Shown: in pieces, positions 1 to 7,706 of the stretch | Position numbering within the stretch: position 1 is the stretch's first letter | How the letters are laid out: each line of letters begins with the position of its first letter | Source: Streptomyces xylophagus | GTDB lineage: Bacteria > Actinomycetota > Actinomycetes > Streptomycetales > Streptomycetaceae | Direction: 5' to 3' | NCBI RefSeq assembly: GCF_000716435.1 | Contig: NZ_JNWO01000006.1 | Span: 248,001 to 312,000 of the forward strand | DNA length: 64,000 bases | Translations under genes and position numbers: made by a program | Notes under the pieces: model-generated | What the model was told of the DNA's origin: nothing | The model's input: the letters and a program-made list of their open reading frames with translations, nothing else | Databases searched by the model: none

Positions 1-1
1 G

Positions 2-301
2 GAGATCAAGGGCTGGAAGGCGAGCATCGCAGACCCGGCGCTCGGCGCGAAGCTCGCGGCCGAGACCTACGGCAAGGGGCTCGGGCTGACGACCGCGGAA
101 CAGACCCTGGAGTCCAAGGACCAGAACGACCTGCTGGTGAGCGCGGACACCAAGAAGAACGGCCTGTTCACCATCACGCAGACGCTGATCGAGGAGAACC
201 TCAAGACGCTGAAGTACGGCGGCCTCGACATCACCGCCGCCAAGCTCTTCGACCTCTCGATCCTCGAAGAGGTCTACAAGGAAGACCCCAGCCTGATCTG
301 A
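2..301 (+). CDS. ABC transporter substrate-binding protein, C-terminal part (NitT/TauT type)
   Basis: Only the last 99 codons are in the window; the start lies to the left. The reading frame ends with TGA at 299-301 and reads [19 protein letters not shown] near its start and [19 protein letters not shown] near its end, typical of the C-terminal lobe of periplasmic binding proteins of nitrate/sulfonate/pyrimidine-type importers. The ATPase and two permeases follow immediately, so this is the solute-capturing, presumably lipid-anchored, component of that importer. The ligand cannot be told from this fragment; aliphatic sulfonates, taurine, nitrate or thiamine-pyrimidine precursors are all possible. 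Confidence 0.8.
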   Translation, partial: EIKGWKASIADPALGAKLAAETYGKGLGLTTAEQTLESKDQNDLLVSADTKKNGLFTITQTLIEENLKTLKYGGLDITAAKLFDLSILEEVYKEDPSLI

Positions 302-387
302 GGCCCCCGGCGGTACCGGTGCGGCCCCGTCGGCCCGCCGGTACCGGCTCACCCCTACCCGCCCGCACCGCACCCAGAGGTCACCTG

Positions 388-1248
388 ATGAGTACCGCAG
401 CAGCCGTACCCGAAGCATCCGACGACTCCGGAGGACCGGCCGCCGCCGGCACCGGTCTGTCCCTGCGCGGGCTGAGCAAGGAGTTCAAGCTCGGCCGACG
501 CAGCGTTCCCGCGCTGGCCGGCGTCGATCTGGACACCGCCGAGGGCCAGTTCCTCGCGCTGCTCGGACCGTCGGGCTGCGGCAAGTCGACCGTGCTGCGG
601 ATCCTCGCCGGGCTCGACAGCCCGACCGCCGGTACGGCGCTCGTCCACGGCGAGGACCCGGAGGCGGCCCGCAAGCGGCACCACCTGGGCATAGCCTTCC
701 AGGACGCCGCCCTGCTGCCGTGGCGCTCGGTCGCCGCCAACATCCGGCTCCCGCTGGAGATCAGCGGCATCAAGCCCGACCCGGCGGCGATCGCCGACAT
801 CATCAAGCTGGTCGGCCTCGAAGGCTTCGAGAAGGCCCGCCCCGCCCAACTCTCGGGCGGCATGCGGCAACGTGTAGCAATCGCCCGCTCCCTCGTCGTA
901 GACCCCAAGGTGCTGCTGCTGGACGAGCCGTTCGGCGCGCTGGACGACATGACCCGCCAGCGGCTCAACCTCGAACTCCAGCGCATCTGGCAGGCCCGCG
1001 CGGTGACCACCCTGCTGGTCACCCACTCCATCAACGAGGCCGTACTGCTCAGCGACACCGTCGCCGTCATGTCCCCCCGGCCCGGCCGGATCGTGGAGGT
1101 CGTCACCATCGACCTGCCCCGGCCGCGCACCCCGGAGATGATGCGTTCGCCCGAATTCCACGCGTACGCCGACCAGTTGTCGGAGCTCCTGTTCGGCCGC
1201 GCCGAGACCCCCGCCGAAGCCGCCGTGCCCGCGCCGGAGGCGTCATGA
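388..1248 (+). CDS. ABC transporter ATP-binding protein (SsuB/TauB/NrtD family)
   Basis: This 286-residue cytoplasmic ATPase powers the importer. It shows Walker A GPSGCGKS (about 60-67), Q-loop FQDAALLPW (about 104-112), signature LSGGM (155-159) and Walker B VLLLDEP (175-181), with LVTHS as the H-loop. The ATG at 388 is chosen because an AGAGG ribosome site lies 7 bases upstream and the conserved domain begins soon after; a GTG at 319 in the same frame would add 23 unconserved residues. Its stop overlaps the start of the first permease (ATGA), so translation is probably coupled. It follows the binding-protein gene after an 86-bp gap. Confidence 0.92.
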   Translation: MSTAAAVPEASDDSGGPAAAGTGLSLRGLSKEFKLGRRSVPALAGVDLDTAEGQFLALLGPSGCGKSTVLRILAGLDSPTAGTALVHGEDPEAARKRHHLGIAFQDAALLPWRSVAANIRLPLEISGIKPDPAAIADIIKLVGLEGFEKARPAQLSGGMRQRVAIARSLVVDPKVLLLDEPFGALDDMTRQRLNLELQRIWQARAVTTLLVTHSINEAVLLSDTVAVMSPRPGRIVEVVTIDLPRPRTPEMMRSPEFHAYADQLSELLFGRAETPAEAAVPAPEAS

Positions 1249-2024
1249 GTGCGCGGCGTTCCGCCTGGACGGGCGGGGCGATCGGCATCGCCGCGCTGAT
1301 CGGCGCGTGGTCGCTGCTGTCCACCACGGTCGTCGGCCCGGGGGACGGAGTGCCCACCCCCTGGGCGGTCGTGGCGAGCGTGTTCGACGACGGCTGGTCC
1401 TTCTACGGCCCCCACGTCACCCAGACCGTGGGCGAGGCCCTGACCGGGTACCTGATCGGCAACGGGCTGGCGCTGGGCCTGGCGGTGCTGGTGCTGCTGG
1501 TGCCCGTCCTGGAGCGGGTGATCACGCAGATCGCGGTGGCCTCGTACTGCCTGCCGATCGTGGCGATCGGCCCGATCCTGTCCCTCGTCCTGGACGGGGA
1601 CAAGCCGATGGCGGCGATGGCGGGGCTGTCGGTCTTCTTCACCACGCTCATCGGCGCGCTGCTCGGCCTGCGCTCGGCCGACCCGGTCACCCTCGACCTG
1701 GTACGCGCCTACGGAGGCGGCCGCTGGCAGCAGATGCTGCGGGTCCGGCTGATCTCCGCGCTGCCCAGCACGCTGGCCGCACTCAGGATCGCCGGTCCGG
1801 CGGCGCTGCTCGGCGCGATCATCGGCGAGTACCTCGGCCGCGTCGACAGCGGCCTCGGCATCGCCATGACCATCGCGCAGCAACAGCTCGACGTGCCCCG
1901 CACCTGGGGCATCGCCCTGGTCTCGGGCGCGGTGGCGGGCGTCGCGTACGGCGCGGTCGGGCTCGTCGCCCGCTACGCCCTGCCGTGGTCGCGTACGACG
2001 ACAGTGGAAGGCGGAGGCGCATGA
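1245..2024 (+). CDS. ABC transporter permease, first of a pair
   Basis: This 259-residue inner-membrane protein has about six hydrophobic segments and belongs to the SsuC/TauC-like BPD_transp_1 family. The EAA-type coupling loop is visible as [17 protein letters not shown], the segment that contacts the ATPase. Its ATG overlaps the stop of the ATPase gene and its own stop overlaps the start of the second permease, so three genes are translationally chained. Two different permeases of similar size suggest a heterodimeric membrane channel rather than the more common homodimer. The substrate is not evident. Confidence 0.9.
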   Translation: MSARRSAWTGGAIGIAALIGAWSLLSTTVVGPGDGVPTPWAVVASVFDDGWSFYGPHVTQTVGEALTGYLIGNGLALGLAVLVLLVPVLERVITQIAVASYCLPIVAIGPILSLVLDGDKPMAAMAGLSVFFTTLIGALLGLRSADPVTLDLVRAYGGGRWQQMLRVRLISALPSTLAALRIAGPAALLGAIIGEYLGRVDSGLGIAMTIAQQQLDVPRTWGIALVSGAVAGVAYGAVGLVARYALPWSRTTTVEGGGA

Positions 2025-2854
2025 GCACCGCGACAGAGACGGCAAGGGTCCCCGTGCTGCGCTTCGCGACGGGCGTGCTGCGCCCCTTGCTGAACGTGGT
2101 CGTGACGATGACGGCCGTCATCGTCCTGTGGATCATCTTCCTGCAGGTCTACGACCTGGACCCGCTGGTGGCCAAGTCGCCGGTCGACATCTTCCACTAC
2201 CTGTTCACGGGCGCGGACGCGGGCGCCCACCGCTCCCTGGTCGCCTCGGGCCTGGGCCGCACCCTGCTCGACGCCGGCCTCGGCTTCGTCGCCGGGCTGG
2301 TGGCGGCGGTGGGCGTGGCGGTCGTCTTCGTCCTCCTCCGCAGCGTCGAGCAGGCCCTGCTGCCGATGGCGGTCGTCGTACGGTCCGTGCCCCTGGTGGC
2401 GATGACCCCGCTCATCACCCTCGTCTTCGGCCGCGGCCTGATGGCGACGACCGTCATCAGCGGCCTGGTCGTCTTCTTCCCCGCCCTGGTCACCATGACC
2501 TTCGGCCTGCGCTCCGCCTCCCGCCAGGCGGCCGACCTGTGCCGCGCGTACGGCGCCGGCGGCTGGACGATCGCCCGCAAGGTCATGCTGCCCAGTGCGG
2601 TCCCGGCGTTCTTCGCCAGCGCCCGGGTCGGCGTCCCCGGAGCCCTGATCGGCGCGATGCTCGCCGAATGGCTCTCCACCGGACAGGGCCTCGGCTACGC
2701 CATGCTCAAGGACTCCTCGACCTTCGACTACGACCACCTCTGGGCCTCGGTCGCCGTCCTCACCGCGGTGTCCGCGCTGGCGTACAACATCATCGCGTCC
2801 GTCGAGACCGTCGCCCTGGCCCGCTTCGCACCCGACATCCGCCCGGGCACGTGA
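2021..2854 (+). CDS. ABC transporter permease, second of a pair
   Basis: This 277-residue membrane protein is a paralogue of the preceding permease: an N-terminal helix (about 22-42), several further hydrophobic segments, and the coupling loop CRAYGAGGWTIARKVMLPS. It starts with an ATG overlapping the previous stop and is the last gene of the importer operon. Seven bases after its stop (TGA 2852-2854) a strong hairpin (2861-2891) probably ends transcription. The family transports small anions or heterocycles with a NitT/TauT-type binding protein; the actual substrate is unresolved. Confidence 0.9.
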   Translation: MSTATETARVPVLRFATGVLRPLLNVVVTMTAVIVLWIIFLQVYDLDPLVAKSPVDIFHYLFTGADAGAHRSLVASGLGRTLLDAGLGFVAGLVAAVGVAVVFVLLRSVEQALLPMAVVVRSVPLVAMTPLITLVFGRGLMATTVISGLVVFFPALVTMTFGLRSASRQAADLCRAYGAGGWTIARKVMLPSAVPAFFASARVGVPGALIGAMLAEWLSTGQGLGYAMLKDSSTFDYDHLWASVAVLTAVSALAYNIIASVETVALARFAPDIRPGT

Positions 2855-2860
2855 CCTCTA

Positions 2861-2891
2861 CGTCCCCGTGTGGAAGTTCCGCACGGGGACG
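2861..2891. terminator. Hairpin between convergent genes
   Basis: A 13-base stem (2861-2873 with 2879-2891, one G-U wobble, otherwise complementary) closes a 5-base loop AAGTT. It sits 7 bases after the permease stop and 46 bases before the stop of the convergent FHA gene, so it could serve both strands. No long U tract follows, as is usual in Streptomyces. The same bases also encode part of a transposase-like peptide (next entry). Confidence 0.65.
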
Positions 2892-2918
2892 GCCTGGCGG
2901 GACGTGCCGGATCGGTAC
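2868..2918 (+). pseudogene. Short IS5-type transposase scrap
   Basis: Seventeen plus-strand codons read VWKFRTGTAWRDVPDRY, which matches the style of the N-terminal DUF4096 block of Streptomyces IS5-family transposases (consensus like RTGxxWRDLPxRYG). Reading frames on both sides do not continue into a transposase, so at most a relic survives. It overlaps the terminator hairpin, so part of the resemblance could be coincidence. Moderate-low confidence. Confidence 0.4.
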
Positions 2919-2936
2919 GTCCCGCTACGACAGGTC

Positions 2937-4847
2937 CTAGCCCCGGCGGACCGTGATCGTCGTCCACGCGCCGACGTGCACCCGGTCGCCGTCCTGCAAC
3001 GGCACCGGCACGAAGGGCTGGATCGGCTCCTCGCCGCCGTTGACCGTCGTACCGTTCGTCGAGTTCTGGTCGACGACCGCCCAGCTGCCGTCGGGCTGCT
3101 GGACCAGTACCGCGTGCTGGTGCGAGACGCCCGGGTCCTCCGGCGGCACCGACAGGTCGATGTCGGGGGACTCGCCGGTGGAGTGCCGGCGGCGGCCGAT
3201 GGTGATCTGGTTGCCGGTGAGCTGGCGCTGCTGCTCGGGGGAGTACGCGGGCAGGTTGAGACCCGCGGCCTCCGGGCCCGAGCGCTGCATCATCGCCAGG
3301 AAGTAGTCGCGGTCCGGGCCGATCGTCGCCAGCCAGGTCGTCGGCTGCTGCTGGTACGCCGGGCGGGGCGGGGGCGGGGCCTGGGTCGGACCGGGCTGCG
3401 GATAGCCGTAGCCGCCACCGCCCTGACCGGGGCCGCCGAGGCCGCCCGGGCCACCGGGACCGCCCGGGGAGCCGGGGGTCGGCGGGGAGATCACCCAGTC
3501 GTCGTCACCGCCGCCGAAGGACGGGCCGCCCTGCTGCGGACGGTTCGTCTCCTGCGGGAACCCGGGCGGGGCCGCCGGAGCGGACTGCTGGTACGCCTGC
3601 GGGGCGCCGCTCGTCCGACCGGGACCCGCGGGCGGGGTCGGTCCGGGCGGCGGCGGGATCGGCCGCGACGGGTCGGGGCCGAAGTTCGGGGGACCCTGCG
3701 GGTTCGAGGGCTCGTTGCCGAACGGTCCGGGCGGACCCTGCCGCTCACCGCCGAAGGTACCGGGGCGGCCACCGCCGAACTCACCCTGGCCGGGGCGCTC
3801 GTTGCCGAACTGGCCGCCGGGACCGGGGGATTGCTCGTTGCCGAACCCGCCGGGCCGGCCGGACGCCTCGTTGCCGAAGGGCGGCGGCGAGGGCGGGCCG
3901 GAGGGGTCATTGCCGAACGGCCGGGGCTGACCGGACGGGTCGTTGTTGCCGAAGGGAGCGGGACCGCCGCCCTGACGCTCACCACCGAAGCCCTGCGGGC
4001 CGGGTCCACCAGGACCGCCGGGCCCACCTTGCCGCTCGTTCCCGAAACCTTGCGCGCCCGGGCCACCGGGACCGGCAGGACCACCGGGACCGCCCTGGCG
4101 CTCATTGCCGAAGCCCTGCGAACCCTGACCACCAGGGCCGCCCTGACCACCGGGGCCACCAGGTCCACCGGGTCCGCCTTGGCGTTCGCCGCCGAAGCCC
4201 TGCGAGCCAGGACCGCCCGGAGCACCGGGACCGCCCTGTCGCTCGCCACCGAAACCTTGGCGCTCGTTGCCGAAGCCCTGCGCGCCGGGACCACCGGGTC
4301 CACCCTGCCGCTCGCCACCGAAACCACCGAAGCCATCGGGGCCACCAGGCCCACCGGGGCCGTTCGGACCCCCAGGCGCACCGGGGCCGCCAGGGCCTCC
4401 CTGCGTGCCGGGCGCACCGGGTCGGCCCGTCGGCTCGCTGCCGAACGGGGGTATCGGCTCGGCCGGGCGGTTCATCTGCGAGGGGCGCGAACCCTGGTAC
4501 TCGTACGAGTCACCGCCGAACGTCGGACCGGGCGGCGGCTGCTGGAAGCGGGCCGCCGGGCTCGGGCCGGGGTTCGCCGGGCGCGGGGCGGCCGGGGTGT
4601 AAGAGGTCGCCGTGTTCGTGAGGAAGTTCCACCGGCACTCCTCGCAGAACGGCGCACCGCCCTCACGGGGCGTACGGCACTGCGGGCAGAGCTCCGCCTC
4701 GGCGCTCGGGCGCGCGGGCGGCGGGAAGCCGTAGCCGCCGCCGGGGGGCGGGGGAGGGGGCGGGGGCACGGCACCGGCCATGCGGTGACCGCAGACCTCG
4801 CACCAGTCGTCGGAACCCGACTGGTGTCCGTTCGGGCAGGTCGGCAT
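2937..4847 (-). CDS. FHA-domain protein with zinc ribbons and a Gly/Pro-rich repeat linker
   Basis: This 636-residue protein has two N-terminal Cys-rich ribbons (C4/C16/C19 with H8 nearby, and C53/C56/C67/C70), a very long low-complexity linker of about 440 residues with many GNERQGGPGGPGGPG-like units, and a C-terminal FHA domain from about residue 540 (IGRRR, VSHQHAVL, NSTNGT). FHA domains bind phosphothreonine, so it is the likely reader and substrate of the PknG-like kinase encoded upstream in the same operon, analogous in role to GarA/OdhI although the architecture differs. It is the last gene of the operon, 61 bp after the vWA gene. ATG start at 4847. Confidence 0.88.
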   Translation of the reverse strand: MPTCPNGHQSGSDDWCEVCGHRMAGAVPPPPPPPPGGGYGFPPPARPSAEAELCPQCRTPREGGAPFCEECRWNFLTNTATSYTPAAPRPANPGPSPAARFQQPPPGPTFGGDSYEYQGSRPSQMNRPAEPIPPFGSEPTGRPGAPGTQGGPGGPGAPGGPNGPGGPGGPDGFGGFGGERQGGPGGPGAQGFGNERQGFGGERQGGPGAPGGPGSQGFGGERQGGPGGPGGPGGQGGPGGQGSQGFGNERQGGPGGPAGPGGPGAQGFGNERQGGPGGPGGPGPQGFGGERQGGGPAPFGNNDPSGQPRPFGNDPSGPPSPPPFGNEASGRPGGFGNEQSPGPGGQFGNERPGQGEFGGGRPGTFGGERQGPPGPFGNEPSNPQGPPNFGPDPSRPIPPPPGPTPPAGPGRTSGAPQAYQQSAPAAPPGFPQETNRPQQGGPSFGGGDDDWVISPPTPGSPGGPGGPGGLGGPGQGGGGYGYPQPGPTQAPPPPRPAYQQQPTTWLATIGPDRDYFLAMMQRSGPEAAGLNLPAYSPEQQRQLTGNQITIGRRRHSTGESPDIDLSVPPEDPGVSHQHAVLVQQPDGSWAVVDQNSTNGTTVNGGEEPIQPFVPVPLQDGDRVHVGAWTTITVRRG

Positions 4848-4908
4848 GTCGGCGCGTCCCCCTTTCTCACAGGGTCAGGCTTGGTCGAACCGGGTCGTTC
4901 CGGCTAGG

Positions 4909-6255
4909 TCACTTCTTTACACGAACAGTCTTTGTGGACCGTGTCTCGAGAGTCATCTCGTCGGCCTCCGCGACCTTCGCCTTCAGTCGCACAGTACCCG
5001 CCGCGGCATCGACCACGTCCACCACCTTCGCAAGCAGTTTCGCAGTATCCGCGTTTCCGGAGACGCTGGCGAGCTGAACGGCCCGTCCCAGTTTGGCCGT
5101 TGCTCCATCGACATCACCCGATTTGCGGAGATCGAGCCCTTGTTGGATGACTTGTGCCAATTCTGCCTGGCCGGTGTAGTGCGCGACCTGGGGATTGATG
5201 GACGTGGACGCGACCATGTCGTCGGTCCAAACGGCCTTCACCAGGCCCTGCGCGCCCAGGTTTTGCGTACTTCCGTCGGGCTGCGGGACGACCAGGGAGA
5301 CCCGGGCGGCGAGCATCTCCTGGCCGATGCCGGCCTCGGGGACCTCGACGCAGACGTGGTAGTCACGGGACTCGTCTCCCCAGGACCCGGTGGGGTAGTC
5401 CCCGGCGCGGGGCCCCGCCTCGGCGCGGCGGTCGGTCAACTCCTCGACCCTGGGCGCGACTTGCTTGACGAACTTGATGGCCGTGCCCACCGGCGTCCAC
5501 AGCCGCAGCGCTACGTCCGCGACCTCCTTGCCCATCGCCGTCTCCATCATCTGCGTGAAGTCGGTGGCGAGGTTGGCCGGGTCGGCGACGATGTCGGCGG
5601 TGCCGAGCAGCGCGGAGGCGATCCCTGTGACTTCTTTCACTTCCCAGTCGGTGCCGACGCCTCGCGCGTCACAGGTGAAACGTCCGGCGCAGGAGTCGAG
5701 GGCGGCCTTCAGGTCCTCCGGCGCCTCGTGCTCGTTGCGGCCGTCGGTGAGCAGGATGCCGTGGCGTATGGAGACGTCCGCCGAGGACAGCAGCCGGTCG
5801 GCGAGACGCAGCCAGGTGCCGATGGCGGTGCCGCCGCCCGCGCTCAGCTTGCGCAGCGCCTGCTTGGCCTGGTCGCGGGTCCGGGAGTCGGCGACCGCGA
5901 GCGCGCCACCGCCCGGATAGACCTCCTTGGCGACATGTGTGCCGCCGATCACCGCGAAGTGCACCCCGTCGCGCAGGGTGTCGATCGCGGCGGCCGTGGC
6001 GTCCCGGGCGTTGCGCATCTTGGTCGGCGGGTAGTCCATCGACCCCGAACAGTCGACCATGATCGCCACGGCCGCGTCCGGGCCCTGCCCGGCCGAGTAC
6101 AGATGGGGCGCCGCGACCGGGCTGCCGATGGTGCCGCCGCCGGTCGAGGTCACCGTGACGATCGCGTTGACCTCACGACCGCCCTCCGGCAGGTACTCGT
6201 TCTGGTACACGTCGACCGAGAACTGTGGCACGTTCGACTTCGAGAAATTGGCCAT
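4909..6255 (-). CDS. von Willebrand factor A domain protein (TerY-like)
   Basis: This 448-residue protein carries a vWA domain with an intact metal-ion-dependent adhesion site, DCSGS at residues 68-72, and later LLTDGRNE. The N-terminal 60 residues form a beta-rich region and the C-terminal third a predicted helical tail (QAELAQVIQQGLDLRKSGD). No signal peptide is visible, so it is probably cytoplasmic. In TerY-type triads a vWA protein, a kinase and a PP2C phosphatase are encoded together, as here. The ATG at 6255 begins the conserved MANFSKSNVPQFSV segment; longer in-frame starts would run back through the phosphatase gene. It lies 98 bp after the PP2C stop, with a hairpin between. Confidence 0.88.
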   Translation of the reverse strand: MANFSKSNVPQFSVDVYQNEYLPEGGREVNAIVTVTSTGGGTIGSPVAAPHLYSAGQGPDAAVAIMVDCSGSMDYPPTKMRNARDATAAAIDTLRDGVHFAVIGGTHVAKEVYPGGGALAVADSRTRDQAKQALRKLSAGGGTAIGTWLRLADRLLSSADVSIRHGILLTDGRNEHEAPEDLKAALDSCAGRFTCDARGVGTDWEVKEVTGIASALLGTADIVADPANLATDFTQMMETAMGKEVADVALRLWTPVGTAIKFVKQVAPRVEELTDRRAEAGPRAGDYPTGSWGDESRDYHVCVEVPEAGIGQEMLAARVSLVVPQPDGSTQNLGAQGLVKAVWTDDMVASTSINPQVAHYTGQAELAQVIQQGLDLRKSGDVDGATAKLGRAVQLASVSGNADTAKLLAKVVDVVDAAAGTVRLKAKVAEADEMTLETRSTKTVRVKK

Positions 6256-6308
6256 ACCTACTCTGATCCCCCTCAAATCCCCCACCTGGATGGGGTGATG
6301 ACTATGTG

Positions 6309-6330
6309 CGGACCGGTCCCCACCGGTCCG
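6309..6330 (-). terminator. Hairpin between PP2C and vWA genes
   Basis: A perfect 9-bp stem (CGGACCGGT with ACCGGTCCG) around a CCCC loop lies in the 98-bp gap between the phosphatase stop and the vWA start. It could be a partial terminator or mRNA processing point that sets different expression of the last two operon genes. A weaker 6-bp stem (6331-6354) is next to it. Confidence 0.45.
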
Positions 6331-6353
6331 AGGCCGCCCCCGTTTGTACGGCC

Positions 6354-7703
6354 TCAGCCGATTACTGCCCCTTGAGGCGGGGCCGGGAACGGCACGACGG
6401 CCACTGTTACGTTGTCGTGGCCCCCGCCGTCCAGCGCGTGGCCGACCAGGACCTGGGCGCTGTGCAGCGGGCGGACCATGGCGTCGGGGGGGACGACCTC
6501 GGCCATCTCCTCGGCGGACTCCGCGTAGTTCCACAGACCGTCCGTGCACACCACCACTACACCCGGCCGGTCCGGCTTGAAGGAAGCGGTGTGCGGCTCC
6601 AGTTCGTACGCGTCCGCGCCGAGCCAGCCGGTGATCGCGTGGGCGCGCTCGTCGGCGTAGGCCTCCGCCTCGCTCATCAGGCCCGCGGCGACCATCTGGG
6701 CCGCCCACGAGTCGTCCTCGGTGAGCCGGGCCGGCGGTGAACTGCGGTCCACCGGGATCCAGTAGGCGCGGCTGTCGCCGACCCAGCCGACGACGAGGAG
6801 GGTCGGGGTGACGACGGAGCCGACCAGGGTGCAGGCCGGCGCGTTCTGGTGCGGGGCGTGCTCGCGGGCCGTCGCGGGCTCCTCGGCAAGGGAGTTGACC
6901 GCGTGCGAGGCCGCGACGATCGCCTCGTGCATCGCCGCCTGCGGATGCGTCCCCTGCGGCAGCGCGGCCAGCAGCGACTCACCCGCCTTCTGCGAAGCGG
7001 CCAGCGACGCCGCGTCGGGCCGCGTCGCCGAGGACACCCCGTCACACACGACCGCGACGAGCGCGGGCGCCCCGTCGGGCAGCACACACTGTCCTACGGC
7101 GAAGGCGTCCTCGTTGCGATGGTGGCGCAGCCCGCGGTCGCTGACCGCCGCGAGCGGGCCCAACTCCTGTTCCATGTGGTCGCGTTCGCGGGGCTGGGCG
7201 TGCCCGCAGTTCTCGCAGTAGCCGTCCGGGTCCACCCGGCCCGACCGGCAGGCCACGCACACCTTGGTGCCCTCGGCCGGTGTCTGCAGGTCGGCGGCGA
7301 CCCGCGGGTCCGGCGCCTGGAGCGGGTACTCGTCGGGCTCCGGCGGCCGGTCGAACCGTACGCCCGTGGCCGGGGAGACCGGTGAACCGGTGGGCGGCAG
7401 CGGGGCGTTGGACGGCAGCGGGGTGCCGCCCGAGTCCGTGCCTGCCAGGTCCGTCGGCAGATGGACCGTCGGCGGGCTCTCGGGGCCCTCCGGCTGGGGT
7501 ACCACGGGCCAGTCCACGTCCGCGGCCTCCTCGGGCGGGAGCGGCACCACGCCGTTCATGGTGAGCGTCGGATGGTCGTCCGGCGGCGCGGGCACGGCGG
7601 ACAGGTCGTATCCGCACGCACCGCAGAAGCGGTCACCCGACTCGAGCGGCTCCTCGCAGCTCGGGCAGGTCGACAAGGCCTTCGGCTGGGGCATCTGCGA
7701 CAT
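6354..7703 (-). CDS. PP2C-family Ser/Thr protein phosphatase with N-terminal zinc ribbons
   Basis: This 449-residue metal-dependent phosphatase is the likely antagonist of the adjacent PknG-like kinase. PP2C motifs occur in order: RNEDAF, VVCDGVSS, WVGDSRAYW, CTDGLWN and GGGHDNVTVAV. Two Cys-rich ribbons precede the catalytic domain (CPSCEEPL with CGACGYDL, then CVACRSGRV with CENCGH), joined by a Pro-rich linker. No membrane segment is seen. ATG 7703 is only 3 bases after the kinase stop, so coupling is likely; a TTG one codon upstream is possible. Zinc ribbons also occur in the kinase and FHA proteins of the operon, suggesting that the proteins assemble together. Confidence 0.92.
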   Translation of the reverse strand: MSQMPQPKALSTCPSCEEPLESGDRFCGACGYDLSAVPAPPDDHPTLTMNGVVPLPPEEAADVDWPVVPQPEGPESPPTVHLPTDLAGTDSGGTPLPSNAPLPPTGSPVSPATGVRFDRPPEPDEYPLQAPDPRVAADLQTPAEGTKVCVACRSGRVDPDGYCENCGHAQPRERDHMEQELGPLAAVSDRGLRHHRNEDAFAVGQCVLPDGAPALVAVVCDGVSSATRPDAASLAASQKAGESLLAALPQGTHPQAAMHEAIVAASHAVNSLAEEPATAREHAPHQNAPACTLVGSVVTPTLLVVGWVGDSRAYWIPVDRSSPPARLTEDDSWAAQMVAAGLMSEAEAYADERAHAITGWLGADAYELEPHTASFKPDRPGVVVVCTDGLWNYAESAEEMAEVVPPDAMVRPLHSAQVLVGHALDGGGHDNVTVAVVPFPAPPQGAVIG

Positions 7704-7706
7704 CAA

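Noticed and set aside
2868..4907. Plus-strand frame of 679 codons opposite the FHA gene
   Set aside because: It is antisense to the Gly/Pro repeat linker; the composition (Arg/Thr/Ala) and lack of motifs mark it as a shadow of the minus-strand gene.
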